A stretch of DNA of 64,000 nt, taken from contig CM066998.1 of assembly GCA_033977485.1 (NCBI GenBank), positions 28,583,501 to 28,647,500 of the forward strand, read 5' to 3'. A model generated the notes under the pieces. The model saw only the letters and a program-made list of their open reading frames with translations, made no database searches and was not told the DNA's origin. Made by a program: the position numbers and the translations under genes. Positions 1 through 11,701 of the stretch are shown here, piece after piece. This DNA is from Hydrangea macrophylla (Eukaryota; Streptophyta; Magnoliopsida; Cornales; Hydrangeaceae). Position 1 is the first letter of the stretch, and every line of letters starts with the position of its first letter.

Positions 1-437
1 GGTTCGATCGATTGAACTCTCCTTCAATCGCTTGAACTCTCTGATTTTGACAGCACTGCGCACCGATGGGAGAATGGCCATAACTTTTTACTCGGACCTC
101 GGATTGACCTCCCGTTTGCGGCCACGCGACCGTAACTCAAAGATCTACATTTTATATCTCTGGGAAAATCTTCCAAATTTGAAGTCTTCTTTGTCAAAAT
201 TGCCATTTTCTCAGCTGATTCTGTTGTTCTCTTCACCAGAATCCATTTTCTTTTGCTCCACTTCATTGATTTACATCCTAATACCTATAAAATAATACAA
301 AAACATATATTTTAACATTAACACAATAAAAATAATATTGTTATTAGAATACACCTAAATGTAGGGACTTTGGGGATAAAAGTATGCATAAAGGACCATG
401 TAATATGCTGTAAACATGCACTTTTCATCTCGAATCA
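1..437 (-). mobile_element. LTR element F, 3' LTR (cut by window edge)
   Basis: Positions 1-437 repeat 2230-2665 in the same orientation with scattered substitutions, including the AT-rich stretch and the terminal GAATCA. Read on the minus strand the LTR starts TGATTCG. The purine-rich complement of 438-452 just inside it fits a polypurine tract, which makes this the 3' LTR. The rest lies left of the window. No family was assigned. Confidence 0.55.
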
Positions 438-672
438 TGAAGCTCCCTTCAATTAATCAAATTACAATTCCTATGCATTAAGCAATTCTATTTATCAAAA
501 GTTGCCTTTTTCCAAGGAGGAAAATATTGTGGATATTGAAATGATCAAAGGGATTGATCATGGGAACTAGGGAGGGATCGAATAACAACCAGAATAATTG
601 ACAGTACTTGGCGTTCGGACATAGCAATGCAGTTTATGTCACAATAGGCAAACTCCCAAGAGAATTTTGTGA

Positions 673-718
<46 letters not shown>

Positions 719-1075
719 CTTGGTATAGACTCTGATTATTAAAAAATGTCTTGAGAAAAAGGATGTCTCTTAATAATGTTGTTGAACATACCTGATCACC
801 TTGAGCACCAGCAAGTCTGTTGCATGAACTGTTTTATCAACCGCCGCCTTATCATATGATTTTGTCTTCCAGGTCCAACTCTGTCGATCCATCTCAGATT
901 ATATAGTTTGCAGATATCTAAATTAGTTGTAGAATGAAATCTGATAGTACTATGAAGGACGTATAACAATAGTAGTTACATGAAACTCAATTTTTCCATT
1001 CATCTCTTCAACTTTCTTTCTTTGTTTTCTCCTGACTGGCTTAAGTGACACGACTAAAAAGTTGTGCGCTTTTGT
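438..1075 (-). mobile_element. LTR element F, short non-coding internal region
   Basis: About 640 bp lies between the two F LTRs. It contains a (GA)n tract and no Gag, protease or RT similarity on either strand. F is therefore a non-autonomous, TRIM/LARD-like element that would need a partner's proteins to move. The exact inner LTR edge (taken as TGCAACACCC at 1076) is uncertain because I found no convincing tRNA-complementary primer site beside it. Confidence 0.4.
671..717. repeat. (GA)n microsatellite
   Basis: Uninterrupted GA dinucleotides except for the first few bases. Confidence 0.95.
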
Positions 1076-1671
1076 GCAACACCCAAGTGTAGGTGATCGT
1101 GCAAGTAATATAGTACTGGAAGTCCAGGTCGATCCCACAGGGAAGGAATAGGAAGAATGTATACTAAGTTATAACCTAAAGAAAAAGAAAATAAGGATGA
1201 ATGATTGGAGGTTCTAATGAATCCTACTAAATTAAATTAAACTAAATAATAAACTAAACATAAGGAAACATAATAATTAAACAGCTAAAATAAATGTGTT
1301 GGAAACACGTGAATCCACATCAATCCTAACCATCTACCATGCACATTCATTAACGTTCTATGGAGTTCATTCCTTTTCAGCATTCCGTATTTTTCTAAAG
1401 ATATAGACTCAGTAGCCCTTTCATGACCGGGACTACATCATCACATTTGAGTAAAATACATGGAAGACGGTTTAAAACAATGGTAATTACTTGCACTATA
1501 AATGGTGTTAGCATTCAAAGTGGTTTTCAAAAGTCATTGAAGAAAAGGCCTTAAGGCTTTAAGTTCTAAAAACTGTTGTGACAAACTGAGCTTATAGGGA
1601 CAATTTGATGACAGATTTCTAAAACAGAAAGTCATGGAATACTTAAAAGAATCATCTCAAAAATCAACAAG

Positions 1672-1790
1672 TTCGATCGATCGAAGCGCTCTCGATCGAT
1701 CGGACAGTCTCATCCTTCAATCGATCGAAAGGTCTTCGATCGCTTGACTATCTCTAGTTCGATCGATCGAAATACCTTCGATCGATCGAG
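1672..1790. repeat. Rhythmic palindrome array in LTR F (first)
   Basis: Six copies of TTCGATCGATCGA-type palindromes have their CGAT/CAAT cores starting at 1674, 1693, 1718, 1737, 1760 and 1779. The spacings are 19, 25, 19, 23 and 19 bp. Some half-sites are decayed (CTTG for TCGA). Confidence 0.9.
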
Positions 1791-2198
1791 CCCAGGATTT
1801 CTAAAGATTGCATGGCAGAGGTTGGGAATCAATGTTTCATCACATATTCCCAACTTCTAAACTACGAAAACATGATTAAACTAGTGCAGGAATAGAAAAA
1901 CATAACAATCATTAACATCTAAACTAATAAACAATCAAATAGAGATAAAGGAACATAAAAACCTGGAATAAACCTGAATAGAACTTGTAATCAACATCAA
2001 TCTTGAGTAATCTTCAGTATATTAATGAAAAAGATGAAGAAGAATATGAATCTAACCTAACCTACTCCTAATCTAACCCTAAAACTACCCTAAACTGCTG
2101 TTCTGTGCGTTCTGGAGCGTCCTCCCTTCGTCTGGCGTCAAAACGACGTATATATAGGGTTCCCACAGAGTTTACGCAACTTTTGGGTGAAAATAGAG

Positions 2199-2264
2199 TT
2201 CGATCGATCGAGCTCAGTTCGATCGATCGAAGGTTCGATCGATTGAACTCTCTTCAATCGCTTG
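2199..2264. repeat. Rhythmic palindrome array in LTR F (second)
   Basis: Four palindromes of the same family start at 2201, 2220, 2236 and 2255, with spacings 19, 16 and 19 bp. The left end of the window (1-50) shows the decayed counterpart in the other LTR. Confidence 0.85.
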
Positions 2265-2665
2265 AACTCTCAGATTTTGACAGCACTGCACCCCGATGGG
2301 AGAATGGCCATAACGTTTTACTCGGACCTCGGATTGACCTCCCGTTTGCGGCCACGCGATCGTAACTCAAAGATCTACATTTCTTGTCTCTGGGAAAATC
2401 TTCCAAATCTGAAGTCATCATTGTCAAAATTGCCATTTTCTCAGCTGCTTCTGTTGTTCTATCCACCAGAATCACTTTCTTTAGCTCCACTTCATTGATT
2501 TACATCCTAATACCTATAAAACCATGCAAAAACATATAGTTTAGCATTAACACAATAAAAAGAACATTGTTATTAGAATGAACCTAAATGTAGGGACTTT
2601 GGGGATAAAGTATGCATAAAATACTACGTAATACACTAGAAATATGCACTTTTCACCACGAATCA

Positions 2666-2818
2666 TTAAGCATGAATCACTAAATGTGTAAGAGGTCCAG
2701 TACCATGCCTTGATGCTCTTGAATGGACATATTTTAGTTGATGAGCAAAAAAAAGTTTTTTTCTAATAAACACTAATTTGTATTAAGTCCATCACAGAGA
2801 AAAATCAAATCAAATCAA

Positions 2819-2874
<56 letters not shown>

Positions 2875-4447
2875 TTGGATGAATGTAGGTAGATTTAGGG
2901 TCCTGAACTATTTACGGAGGTAAAAGTTGAAAATAATAGAGTGAGACTAGTACTGACTCACCCAATAGAGGCTGTATTCAGCTCCTTATTTGAAATTGTT
3001 ATTGTAATCATTGAAACATGCCTTGTAGTTTCTAGACTGCAAAAAAACCAAAAAATAAAGGAATATTTGACATATTTATAACAAACAACTTATAAAGTGT
3101 AAAGGATTCTCACAGAAGAAGGCCTTCCTCAGGGGGCTCCCATGTATCAATTATATTTGTGGATCCAATTGTTTTGATTTAATGAAGACCAGCATTGATC
3201 AGATTCTCAGTACCATAAGAATACAAGCCCAGTTACATGATAGAAGTGAAAAGTACATGAAGTATTGAGCTACGAGAAAACCCCATTGAGTGTTTTTTTT
3301 TTTTTTTGGAATTTAGCCTTTCTACCTTAAATTTTAAACTTCTATTTTGTTTAAAGGGTACCTTTGGGGTCCCTAATACCCAGAAAAAAATGTAATTGTA
3401 ATTATTATTAAGGGTATTTAAATAATATTCAGTTTCAACTTTTCAAGGAGTAGTATATTTTGAAGTACACTTTGATTTAAGTGTTTAAACTTTGATTTCA
3501 GAACTTTAATAATCAGTATTTAGTCCTTGGTGGCATTATTACACATCCTAATCTGTTTGGACAGGTCGGGGTGTGATAACTAAATATCTCTAGTTTTCTT
3601 TGTTTCTCTGATGATGAGTTGAAGAAATAGAGGCTCAACAACTTGGTGAAGAGAGGACACAATCAAATGTCATCCACTGGGCATACAGAAAAACATAATT
3701 AATAATCATAAAGAGTTAGACAAAAACCAATGACCTCAGTGCACAACAACGGAACTTTTAACTGATGGGGTACAACAAATAACTGTACAAAATCAGAAAA
3801 ATTCACACACAAAAATTTGATGAACATCACACAGAATTTTCACATGATCGTTCATCAGCCACAGAGGATAAGTTTAATACTACCACAGCCTATGTCGATG
3901 ATGATCAATTACCAATTAAGGGGACCTTTGAGTCCATCTCATATAGGTGGGATTTACACATGAAAGGAACAACTCATTAGCATAATTTCAATATTGTGTG
4001 TTTGTAAACAACATAAAGAAAAAAAGAACCGTACCCTCAATTCGGAGAGAGGACTGGCAAGTATCATTGTTGATCCTGATGGATTTAGGTTTAGAAAAAC
4101 TTAAATATATGTAGAGCGAAAAATTAGTTTCAAAACTTGTATCGGTTGCCTCGGATCTACTACTCACTAACTCCAGAAATGCATATAGAGAGAAAGATGG
4201 TATGCAATACCTTAGTGTCTTGAACACAATTCTGATTTGTCTTCTCTCTTCAATATGCATCAGCTTCCTTTAACCGATCTTCAACCTTATGACTCCTTGA
4301 ATACTTCCTAGAGAGGCTAGGGTTTGTAGGAACACTAATAATCAGGATAGGAGAGGCTGGAAGACTTATAAAACTGTTTGGACTTATGAGAGAAGAAAAA
4401 CAACGATCAAACATTTTGTCTTGCAAGTCCTGCTATTTGTAAGTTTC
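2666..4447. other. Unassigned AT-rich region
   Basis: About 1.8 kb without a supportable gene. It holds a (GA)n run (2821-2872), a poly-T run near 3291-3308 and short open frames that resemble nothing I recognise. The last few hundred bases are continuous with 12446 onward once element A is removed, so part of this region is probably the left portion of LTR E, but I could not locate that LTR's start. Confidence 0.4.
2821..2872. repeat. (AG)n microsatellite
   Basis: A 52-bp uninterrupted AG tract. Confidence 0.95.
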
Positions 4448-4849
4448 TAAACTGTCACGCCCCGGAGCAGCATAAATAGGGAAAAATAAATTTCCTTTAT
4501 GGGTCCATAGGGAATGACGGGTGAATAACCGCATTGTCATCTAATCAAACCAACAAACACCACGATAGGGAGGAATGCTATTCATAGAACATATCTTATT
4601 AACATAATCAGAGGCTACAGCGGAAACTATAAAAGGTATGAAAGCAACAGATGCCCAAGTACCAATTATAAAAGTCTACTAAATCTATTACAACAGCTGG
4701 CTTATAGTCTGAGGCCTATAACAATAATAACAACAGATATACAAACTAACTATTACAAGCAGCATGTCTTCTTCTCCAAGCCTTCAGCTCCAAGACCGGC
4801 AGAACATCAGTCTCTCGTCCTCAAGTCCTGCCAAGCTCTAGACATTGGA

Positions 4850-4900
4850 ATGTCCAGGGCATAAACGCCATCAGCTTCGAATACAAAGCTGAGTGAGTAC
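4850..4900 (-). promoter_or_regulatory. Conserved LTR hairpin module (element A)
   Basis: In sense it reads ACTCACTCA, then AGCTTTGTATTCGAAGCT (perfect 5-bp stem), then GATGGCGTTTATGCCCTGGACA. Closely related modules are found at 10388-10438 (other LTR), 52641-52687 (B) and 58451-58495 (D), although the surrounding LTR sequence is not alignable by eye. Its position near the 3' end of each LTR suggests an RNA element in U5, but the role is unknown. Confidence 0.6.
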
Positions 4901-5380
4901 ATTAAACAACACTCCTCACCGTTATTGTTCAGCATCTTAAAATGCGGTTAATCTCTTAACAATGACGTCACTCACGGACATAGCAGAGGTCTTATTAAAC
5001 TATGCATGAATTCATCGATAACAGAAAACAGATCAAATGAACTCAATAATAAAGATCATGGTATAAATATCTCATCACGTATTCACCAAATCCATGCATG
5101 TAACCCATGCATCTATCCCATGCATATACCTTTACGTCGGGACGCTGAATCCACGACTGAACATTTATCTCATCATATCCGTACTCATATTCATATCTCT
5201 ATCCATCTCTGTATCTGTACGTCAATCCCATCATTCCAATCTGATATCCATACATAGATACAATACTGCCAATCGGAATCACCCGACTAGGCAGCAGGTC
5301 CCACAATCCCTTGATAGGGTTACCGGTCGTCTACACGGTACCACCTATCTGTAAACGATGGAAGCGGCACAACGGACGTC

Positions 5381-5500
5381 TTCTACGCTGTGTATATCCT
5401 CACTGGTCGTCTACACAGCTGAGAATACATTAGAGCACTAGCCGGACGTCTTCAACGGTACACTGGACGTCTTCAACAGCGAGAGGCGCACTAGGAACTC
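5381..5500. repeat. GGACGTCTTCAAC minisatellite
   Basis: Degenerate tandem units of about 30 bp share the core ACTGGACGTCTTCAAC or ACTGGTCGTCTACAC. The other LTR (about 10919-11070) has one extra unit, showing active copy-number change since insertion. Confidence 0.8.
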
Positions 5501-5972
5501 TAACCATCCCACGTCCACCCGACTCGTCAGCCGTTGATCCCACGGATCCAAAGTACACATATCTCATTATTCCACATAAGTCACATATCCCATTTTCATA
5601 CTGATGCACAGTTCCCAATTCTCATCTCATCATAACACTGTCCCATTTCTCATCAGATTCTTCTCATCTCTTCACATCACTATCCCATGCATGCTGACAC
5701 ATGTTGTGAAATGCTCATATACTAAGTACAGGAAATGCCACATGCTCTGTATTAATCAAATCTACTCATTTCTGATTATTAACATGCTGTCGTATTCCAT
5801 TCTACTATTCAGTTCAGCAATATTATCATGTAACAGTTAAACAGTTCATCTCATAACAGTGTTGCACTATCTCTTAGATTAACAATATCGCATAATAAAA
5901 GCATGGATCAACATTTAATCAACTAAACTGTTCATATTATAATCAACAGGAATTAAACATGTTCTGCAAGCT

Positions 5973-6133
5973 TCGATCGATTGAGGTCCTCTCGATCGAT
6001 TGAAGTCAAACTAAGTTCGATTGATCGAAGTCATTTCGATCGCTCGAGGAAAAGTCGTTTCGATCGATCGAAGTTCCTTCGATCGATTGAGGAAGCGGTA
6101 AGTTCGATCGATCGAGAATAGTTCGATCGCTCG
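5973..6133. repeat. Rhythmic palindrome array in LTR A (R/U5 side)
   Basis: Eight CGATCGATCG/CGATCGATTG/CGATCGCTCG palindromes start at 5974, 5993, 6018, 6037, 6061, 6080, 6105 and 6124. The spacings are 19, 25, 19, 24, 19, 25 and 19 bp, a dimeric repeat of period about 44 bp. The inter-palindrome DNA is much less conserved than the palindromes. Confidence 0.93.
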
Positions 6134-6598
6134 AACATCATCTTCTACCCAGAAACTTGGCAGCGACGAACAAAGATCTCGGGGTCACAATATAAACGTT
6201 CTAAACAGCATATAACACCCTAGAATCATTCCTCGAGTGAGTTAATGAACTCACCTCTCTCCGGTGGTCCGGTGGCGGCGTTCCGAGCTTGACGGCGACG
6301 GCTATGGTGAGCTCGTTCTCTCTCTCCTTCTTCTCTTTCTCTCCTCTTCTCCTCTCTGTCTTTCTTCTTCTTCTCCTCTCTTCTTCTCCTTCTGCCCAAG
6401 CACATATATATATATATATATCACACACACACATACGGTTACATATATATATATATATATATGGAACACACATACACACACAAGCTCTCTCTCTCTCTAA
6501 CTCTAAACTGCCAAACACCACACACACACAAAACACACGTATATATATAGGGAAACAAGAAGGGCAGGTGGCAACCACGTAAACTGAAAATACAACGT

Positions 6599-6790
6599 TC
6601 GATCGATCGAAATGAGTTCGATCGATTGAGAACAGGTCGGTTTAGGTTCGATCGATTGAAAGAAGTTCAATCGCTCGGGAAAGGGTACACATCACAGAAT
6701 CAGGTCGGCAGAGATTCGATCGCTCGAAGTATGTTCGATCGATTGAGAAAGCACAATGTTCGATCGATCGAAGTGAGTTCGATCGCTCGA
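6599..6790. repeat. Rhythmic palindrome array in LTR A (U3 side)
   Basis: Eight palindromes start at 6600, 6619, 6649, 6668, 6717, 6736, 6761 and 6780. They form four pairs, each with a 19-bp internal spacing, while the spacing between pairs varies (30, 49, 25). The fixed unit is therefore the pair. Confidence 0.9.
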
Positions 6791-6872
6791 GAAAGATTCT
6801 TCACCAAGGTTTCACACAAGCATACAGGGTCTTATTTATATAACCATGCATCCGAAAATACAGGGTATTACA

Positions 6873-8082
6873 TTATCCACCACTCATCAAAAGATTTCGT
6901 CCTCGAAATCTGAAGCAGTAGCCCCTCAAATAAAAACACAAATCATCTCAGAAGACATACTCTAAAATGCTCAAGTTCTCGTTTTACATAAACGATCACA
7001 TCAGCGGCCAAAGGTTTAAGTTCTAAACACGCGATGCAAAGTTATCAACGATCTATAAGTGCTAGGGTAACAACTATCAATCCTCGGGTTAGCTATATGA
7101 AAATTCATATGTCGAATTTCGAGAAAATGTTCTAGGTAGCAAAATCTAATCCTTCTACAAGACTAAAATAGCTCGTCTCCAAACACACAAGATACATTCC
7201 TCAAGTCAAACTCTACGGTGTGAGGGTTCTAATCTTATCTAAGTTGTAAAGAAGCGTTGCCGTCTACTCTCGTTTCGAAGATGCTTCACACTGTGCTGAC
7301 AATGTCTCTACTGCGTCATCAGTTGACTGTCTTCTTATCTCTGGACTTCTTGTTACGATCGTCAACGTTATTAGTCAGCCTCGTGTTGCACACTACGTCC
7401 TTATAAAACTCATGTGTTATTATCATCCTTTAGTATGCTGACTTAAAAGCATCATGACTCTAACATCGTCATTTGATAACTCAAATTTCCTCATGGCTCT
7501 CCAAATTCCCACATACTATTGATATAATCATCTCTTTGAGGTCGTTCAATCCATTGAATACTCATTCTGCTTCCACGTACTAATCAAATAGGTTAAGCAG
7601 GACTACATACTGATATCGTAAGTCGTTCTACTACAAAACATCTCGACTAGATAAAAGTAACAGGCGATCGGTGTTGAAAAGAATCCTTCTATGATACTCT
7701 TTGTAATTCTGGTGTTGTCTCTACGTTACTCGTATCTCTTCCCGTATACTCGCAATCTTCTAGTTCGTCCTCTCTTATCAAAGCTACATCTAAAGCAAAT
7801 TTAGATTCCTCATTTCTAGTCTCTGTCCAACGTACCAATGGTTGGCGTAGTCTTTCGATAGGGAGGCAATTGACGTCATATAAGGATGCATTTGAAGTCT
7901 TATAGGGATGCAATAGATGTTATACAGGGATGCAAATGATGTTATATCCATTCTCGGATAACTACTATCAGAAACGACTACTGATTATGCCAAATGAATT
8001 GTTTGTATATCTACAATTTATAGAGTAGGCTAATCCTCTTACAATCAATCAAACGGATGCCAAAGTTCTAGAAATGTCGGGA
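6873..8082 (-). other. Element A non-coding 3' internal region
   Basis: About 1.2 kb between Gag and the 3' LTR, with no pol similarity. Adjacent to the LTR the minus strand reads TTTCGAGGACGAAATC followed by a purine-rich stretch (GATGAGTGGTGGATAA). That phrase is the usual end of Tekay-type pol and its polypurine tract. The natural 3' edge is therefore preserved while the pol body has been replaced or deleted. Confidence 0.65.
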
Positions 8083-9189
8083 TCATATGTAATACAAAAT
8101 GTAGGTGCTGAGTATTGTACCTTCTGTCTCTCGTCCTTGTCTAAGTTGAGATCCATTACTTGTATGGTGAGTCTGCCCTCGTGGTACTTGTTGCGATGGA
8201 GCATTGTGTTGCATCTCTAATTCTGGACAAAACTTACGGACATGACCAACTTTACCGCAGTTAAAGCATCGTATCCCTCGTCCATTAGATTTCCTTACTG
8301 CTGTGCATTCTTGGGAATGGTGTCCTAGTACTCCACAATTGTAGCAGATATCTCGTTCCCTGTGCTGTGTTGGAGTCGTCATTAGTTTTGATTCTTTCTG
8401 GTCGTTCCCCATCCTCTTACGCTTCTGGTGGTTGCTTGTATAACTTCTTTCCATGTTTCCTCGTTGAACTTGGTTAGTTGCCAACACAATCTGACTGTCC
8501 CTTCCTCTTTGACCCGTTATGAAAAACTGATCGTTCTTTGGAAATGCTTGATCAAAGTGTTGTCCTTCACTAATCTGAGTGTCGTCTTCCAGTTTCGTTG
8601 CCATTTCTACCAAAGCTTCGAAAGATTGATCTAAATGTCCTATAGTCATATGACGAATATGCGGAACTAGTCCTTGATGATATCTTTTGATCTTTCTTCT
8701 TGGTGTATCGATCATATGCGGCGCAAATCGTGATAGCCTCTCGAATTGAGTTGTATATTCGGGCACTGAAAAACAACCTTGAATTAATTGGATGAACTCC
8801 ATTTCCCTTTTGTTCTTCTCAGATTCTGGAAAGTACTTTTCTAGAAATCGAGTCTTGAATGATTCCCAAGTCATCCTTCCTACAGCTTCTTCACCTATCG
8901 TAGCTTTCACTGCGTCCCACCAATCTGCTGCTGAGAATGTCAGTTGAAATACGGCCAAATGTCTTTTCTCAACGTCAGTACATTCAAGTACTTCAAAAAT
9001 TAATTCTATCTGGCGAATCCATTGCTCAGCTTGCCATGCTCCCGTTAATCCGGTAAAGGTTCCTGGTTGAAGAGCACGAAATTCCTTTAGCAACTTGACT
9101 CTCGTTTGTCGTACTGGTGCTCCATTGCCGATGACACGATCTGCATGATTTATAACTTGTTCCATGCGATGAATGAAAACTCCAATCAT
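8083..9189 (-). CDS. gag: Gag polyprotein of Tekay-like element A
   Basis: A 368-residue open frame for the capsid/nucleocapsid precursor that packages element RNA. The first 190 residues match the plant retrotransposon Gag domain (motifs AEQWIRQIE, WWDAVKA, FLEKYFPES, EYTTQFERLSRFAPH). Two CCHC zinc knuckles follow: CYNCGVLGHHSQEC near residues 285-298 and CFNCGKVGHVRKFC near 310-323. The frame stays open upstream: an ATG at 9270-9268 is followed after eight codons by a TAG (9246-9244, probably once CAG). The original start is therefore probably 27 codons further up and is broken. It stops before any protease. The 368-residue frame lacks further stops, unlike most coding sequence in this window. 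Confidence 0.85.
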   Translation of the reverse strand: MIGVFIHRMEQVINHADRVIGNGAPVRQTRVKLLKEFRALQPGTFTGLTGAWQAEQWIRQIELIFEVLECTDVEKRHLAVFQLTFSAADWWDAVKATIGEEAVGRMTWESFKTRFLEKYFPESEKNKREMEFIQLIQGCFSVPEYTTQFERLSRFAPHMIDTPRRKIKRYHQGLVPHIRHMTIGHLDQSFEALVEMATKLEDDTQISEGQHFDQAFPKNDQFFITGQRGRDSQIVLATNQVQRGNMERSYTSNHQKRKRMGNDQKESKLMTTPTQHRERDICYNCGVLGHHSQECTAVRKSNGRGIRCFNCGKVGHVRKFCPELEMQHNAPSQQVPRGQTHHTSNGSQLRQGRETEGTILSTYILYYI

Positions 9190-9966
9190 TCCTGTTGGAT
9201 CTATCTCAGGAGGTACTACACTAGGTACTCCATTCAGCTGACCCTAGTTTCCTCGAGTCGTTCTAACCATAACGAGTGCTGGTAGGGTTCAATGTCGCTA
9301 CCTATAAATGAAAAAACTATTCGGTCAGCCACATTCTATCTTACAGCTCAAACAAGAACAAAACATGTGGTAACCAATATATAGTACCACTATATAATAC
9401 GATCACACCAAGCAATACGAATACCTCACATAAATAAATATTAACCACAGAGGTCAGTCTACCTACTAGGTACGCTTAAATGTATCTATGCTCAAGACGA
9501 GACTACAACCTCTACGCTTAACGTCAAATCTTAAACATTCTATTTCTATTCTCAGGTTCCAAACTACAAGTACTGTTCAACTAACATGTGAGACCACTCA
9601 ACTAACATGTGGCTAAAGGTAACAGGATAATCTTATCCTTATCCTCTTTCTATTTCTAGGACATACTGACTGTTCCGACATCGCTCAGGAATTCATCAGC
9701 GTCTAACATCCAACGGCTCTATATTTAGGATCTCCACCACCACAACTAACTCTCAATGCCTTGTTCTCCGTGAACTCAGCTATCCAAATTCTTATTGGTT
9801 CCAACAGTTACTACCTTCCAAAGAAACATCCTCAAACAGATTTTTCCAACCTCTTATCTGCGTGACAAGATAACAGTTCTATCTCATCTCAGCTAATCTT
9901 CATGCTACCGATATTATCTTAGAACTCGGGTTCTAACACAAAAGACAAGCGGTTAACAACTGAAAA

Positions 9967-9983
9967 CCTAGGCTCTGATACCA
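9967..9983 (-). promoter_or_regulatory. Primer-binding site, tRNA-iMet type (element A)
   Basis: The minus strand reads TGGTATCAGAGCCTAGG eight bases inside the 5' LTR, the standard complement of the initiator methionine tRNA 3' end used by many plant chromoviruses. Confidence 0.9.
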
Positions 9984-11540
9984 AAAATCCTGTCACGCCC
10001 CGGAGCAGCATAAATAGGGAAAAATAAATTTCCTTTATGGGTCCATAGGGAATGACGGGTGAATAACCGCATTGTCATCTAATCAAACCAACAAACACCA
10101 CGATAGGGAGGAATGCTATTCATAGAACATATCTTATTAACATAATCAGAGGCTACAGCGGAAACTATAAAAGGTATGAAAGCAACAGATGCCCAAGTAC
10201 CAATTATAAAAGTCTACTAAATCTATTACAACAGCTGGCTTATAGTCTGAGGCCTATAACAACAATAACAACAGATATACAAACTAACTATTACAAGCAG
10301 CATGTCTTCTTCTCCAAGCCTTCAGCTCTAAGACCGGCAGAACATCAGTCTCTCGTCCTCAAGTCCTGCCAAGCTCTAGACATTGGAATGTCCAGGGCAT
10401 AAACGCCATCAGCTTCGAATACAAAGCTGAGTGAGTACATTAAACAACACTCCTCACCGTTATTGTTCAGCATCTTAAAATGCGGTTAATCTCTTAACAA
10501 TGACGTCACTCACGGACATAGCAGAGGTCTTATTAAACTATGCATGAATTCATCGATAACAGAAAACAGATCAAATGAACTCAATAATAAAGATCATGGT
10601 ATAAATATCTCATCACGTATTCACCAAATCCATGCATGTAACCCATGCATCTATCCCATGCATATACCTTTACGTCGGGACGCTGAATCCACGACTGAAC
10701 ATTTATCTCATCATATCCGTACTCATATTCATATCTCTATCCATCTCTGTATCTGTACGTCAATCCCATCATTCCAATCTGATATCCATACATAGATACA
10801 ATACTGCCAATCGGAATCACCCGACTAGGCAGCAGGTCCCACAATCCCTTGATAGGGTTACCGGTCGTCTACACGGTACCACCTATCTGTAAACGATGGA
10901 AGCGGCACAACGGACGTCTTCTACGCTGTGTATATCCTCACTGGTCGTCTACACAGCTGAGAATACATTAGAGCACTAGCCGGACGTCTTCAACGGTACA
11001 CTGGACGTCTTCAACAGTGCATACGCATCACTGGACGTCTTCAACAGCGAGAGGCGCACTAGGAACTCTAACCATCCCACGTCCACCCGACTCGTCAGCC
11101 GTTGATCCCACGGATCCAAAGTACACATATCTCATTATTCCACATAAGTCACATATCCCATTTCCATACTGATGCACAGTTCCCGATTCTCATCTCATCA
11201 TAACACTGTCCCATTTCTCATCAGATTCTTCTCATCTCTTCACATCACTATCCCATGCATGCTGACACATGTTGTGAAATGTTCATATACTAAGTACAGG
11301 AAATGCCACATGCTCTGTATTAATCAAATCTACTCATTTCTGATTATTAACATGCTGTCGTATTCCATTCTACTATTCAGTTCAGCAATATTATCATGTA
11401 ACAGTTAAACAGTTCATCTCATAACAGTGTTGCACTATCTCTTAGATTAACAATATCGCATAATAAAAGCATGGATCAACATTTAATCAACTAAACTGTT
11501 CATATTATAATCAACAGGAATTAAACATGTTCTGCAAGCT

Positions 11541-11701
11541 TCGATCGATTGAGGTCCTCTCGATCGATTGAAGTCAAACTAAGTTCGATTGATCGAAGTC
11601 ATTTCGATCGCTCGAGGAAAAGTCGTTTCGATCGATCGAAGTTCCTTCGATCGATTGAGGAAGCAGTAAGTTCGATCGATCGAGAATAGTTCGATCGCTC
11701 G
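11541..11701. repeat. Rhythmic palindrome array, second LTR of A (R/U5 side)
   Basis: Copy of 5973-6133 with the same 19/25 alternation and one substitution between palindromes. Confidence 0.92.

Larger units (their letters stand above)
1076..2665 (-). mobile_element. LTR element F, 5' LTR
   Basis: This is the complete LTR copy, about 1.59 kb, sharing its minus-strand upstream half with 1-437. It contains two palindrome arrays (1672-1790 and 2199-2264). Near its inner end is the complement of TCCCTGTGGGATCGACC, a phrase common in U5 of plant gypsy LTRs. It ends at TGATTCG (complement of 2659-2665). Confidence 0.5.
4453..6872 (-). repeat. Element A 3' LTR
   Basis: 2420 bp, near-identical to 9991-12440 except that it lacks one 30-bp minisatellite unit. 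In sense order it has a palindrome array (6599-6790), TA/CA/GA microsatellites, an AG-GTGAGTT motif (6249-6257), a second palindrome array (5973-6133), a minisatellite (5381-5500), a hairpin module (4850-4900) and the GGGGCGTGACA terminus. Confidence 0.92.

Noticed and set aside
3090..3260. Protein-like peptides in both directions
   Set aside because: No known domain, stops within 25-30 codons, no convincing splice sites.
5006..5840. Open frames inside the A LTRs (also at 10544-11408)
   Set aside because: They are duplicated with the LTR, have no known motif, overlap in several frames and consist of low-complexity His/Ile/Ser sequence; they are frames opened by AT/CA-rich DNA.
5973..6133. 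CRISPR-like array of short repeats with regular spacing
   Set aside because: Repeats are 10-14-bp palindromes within plant LTRs, spacers are short and not unique, and there are no cas genes; the regularity is real but not CRISPR.
6201..6582. Long frames on both strands around the LTR microsatellites (also 11769-12263)
   Set aside because: The peptides are direct translations of (TA)n, (CA)n and (CT)n tracts.
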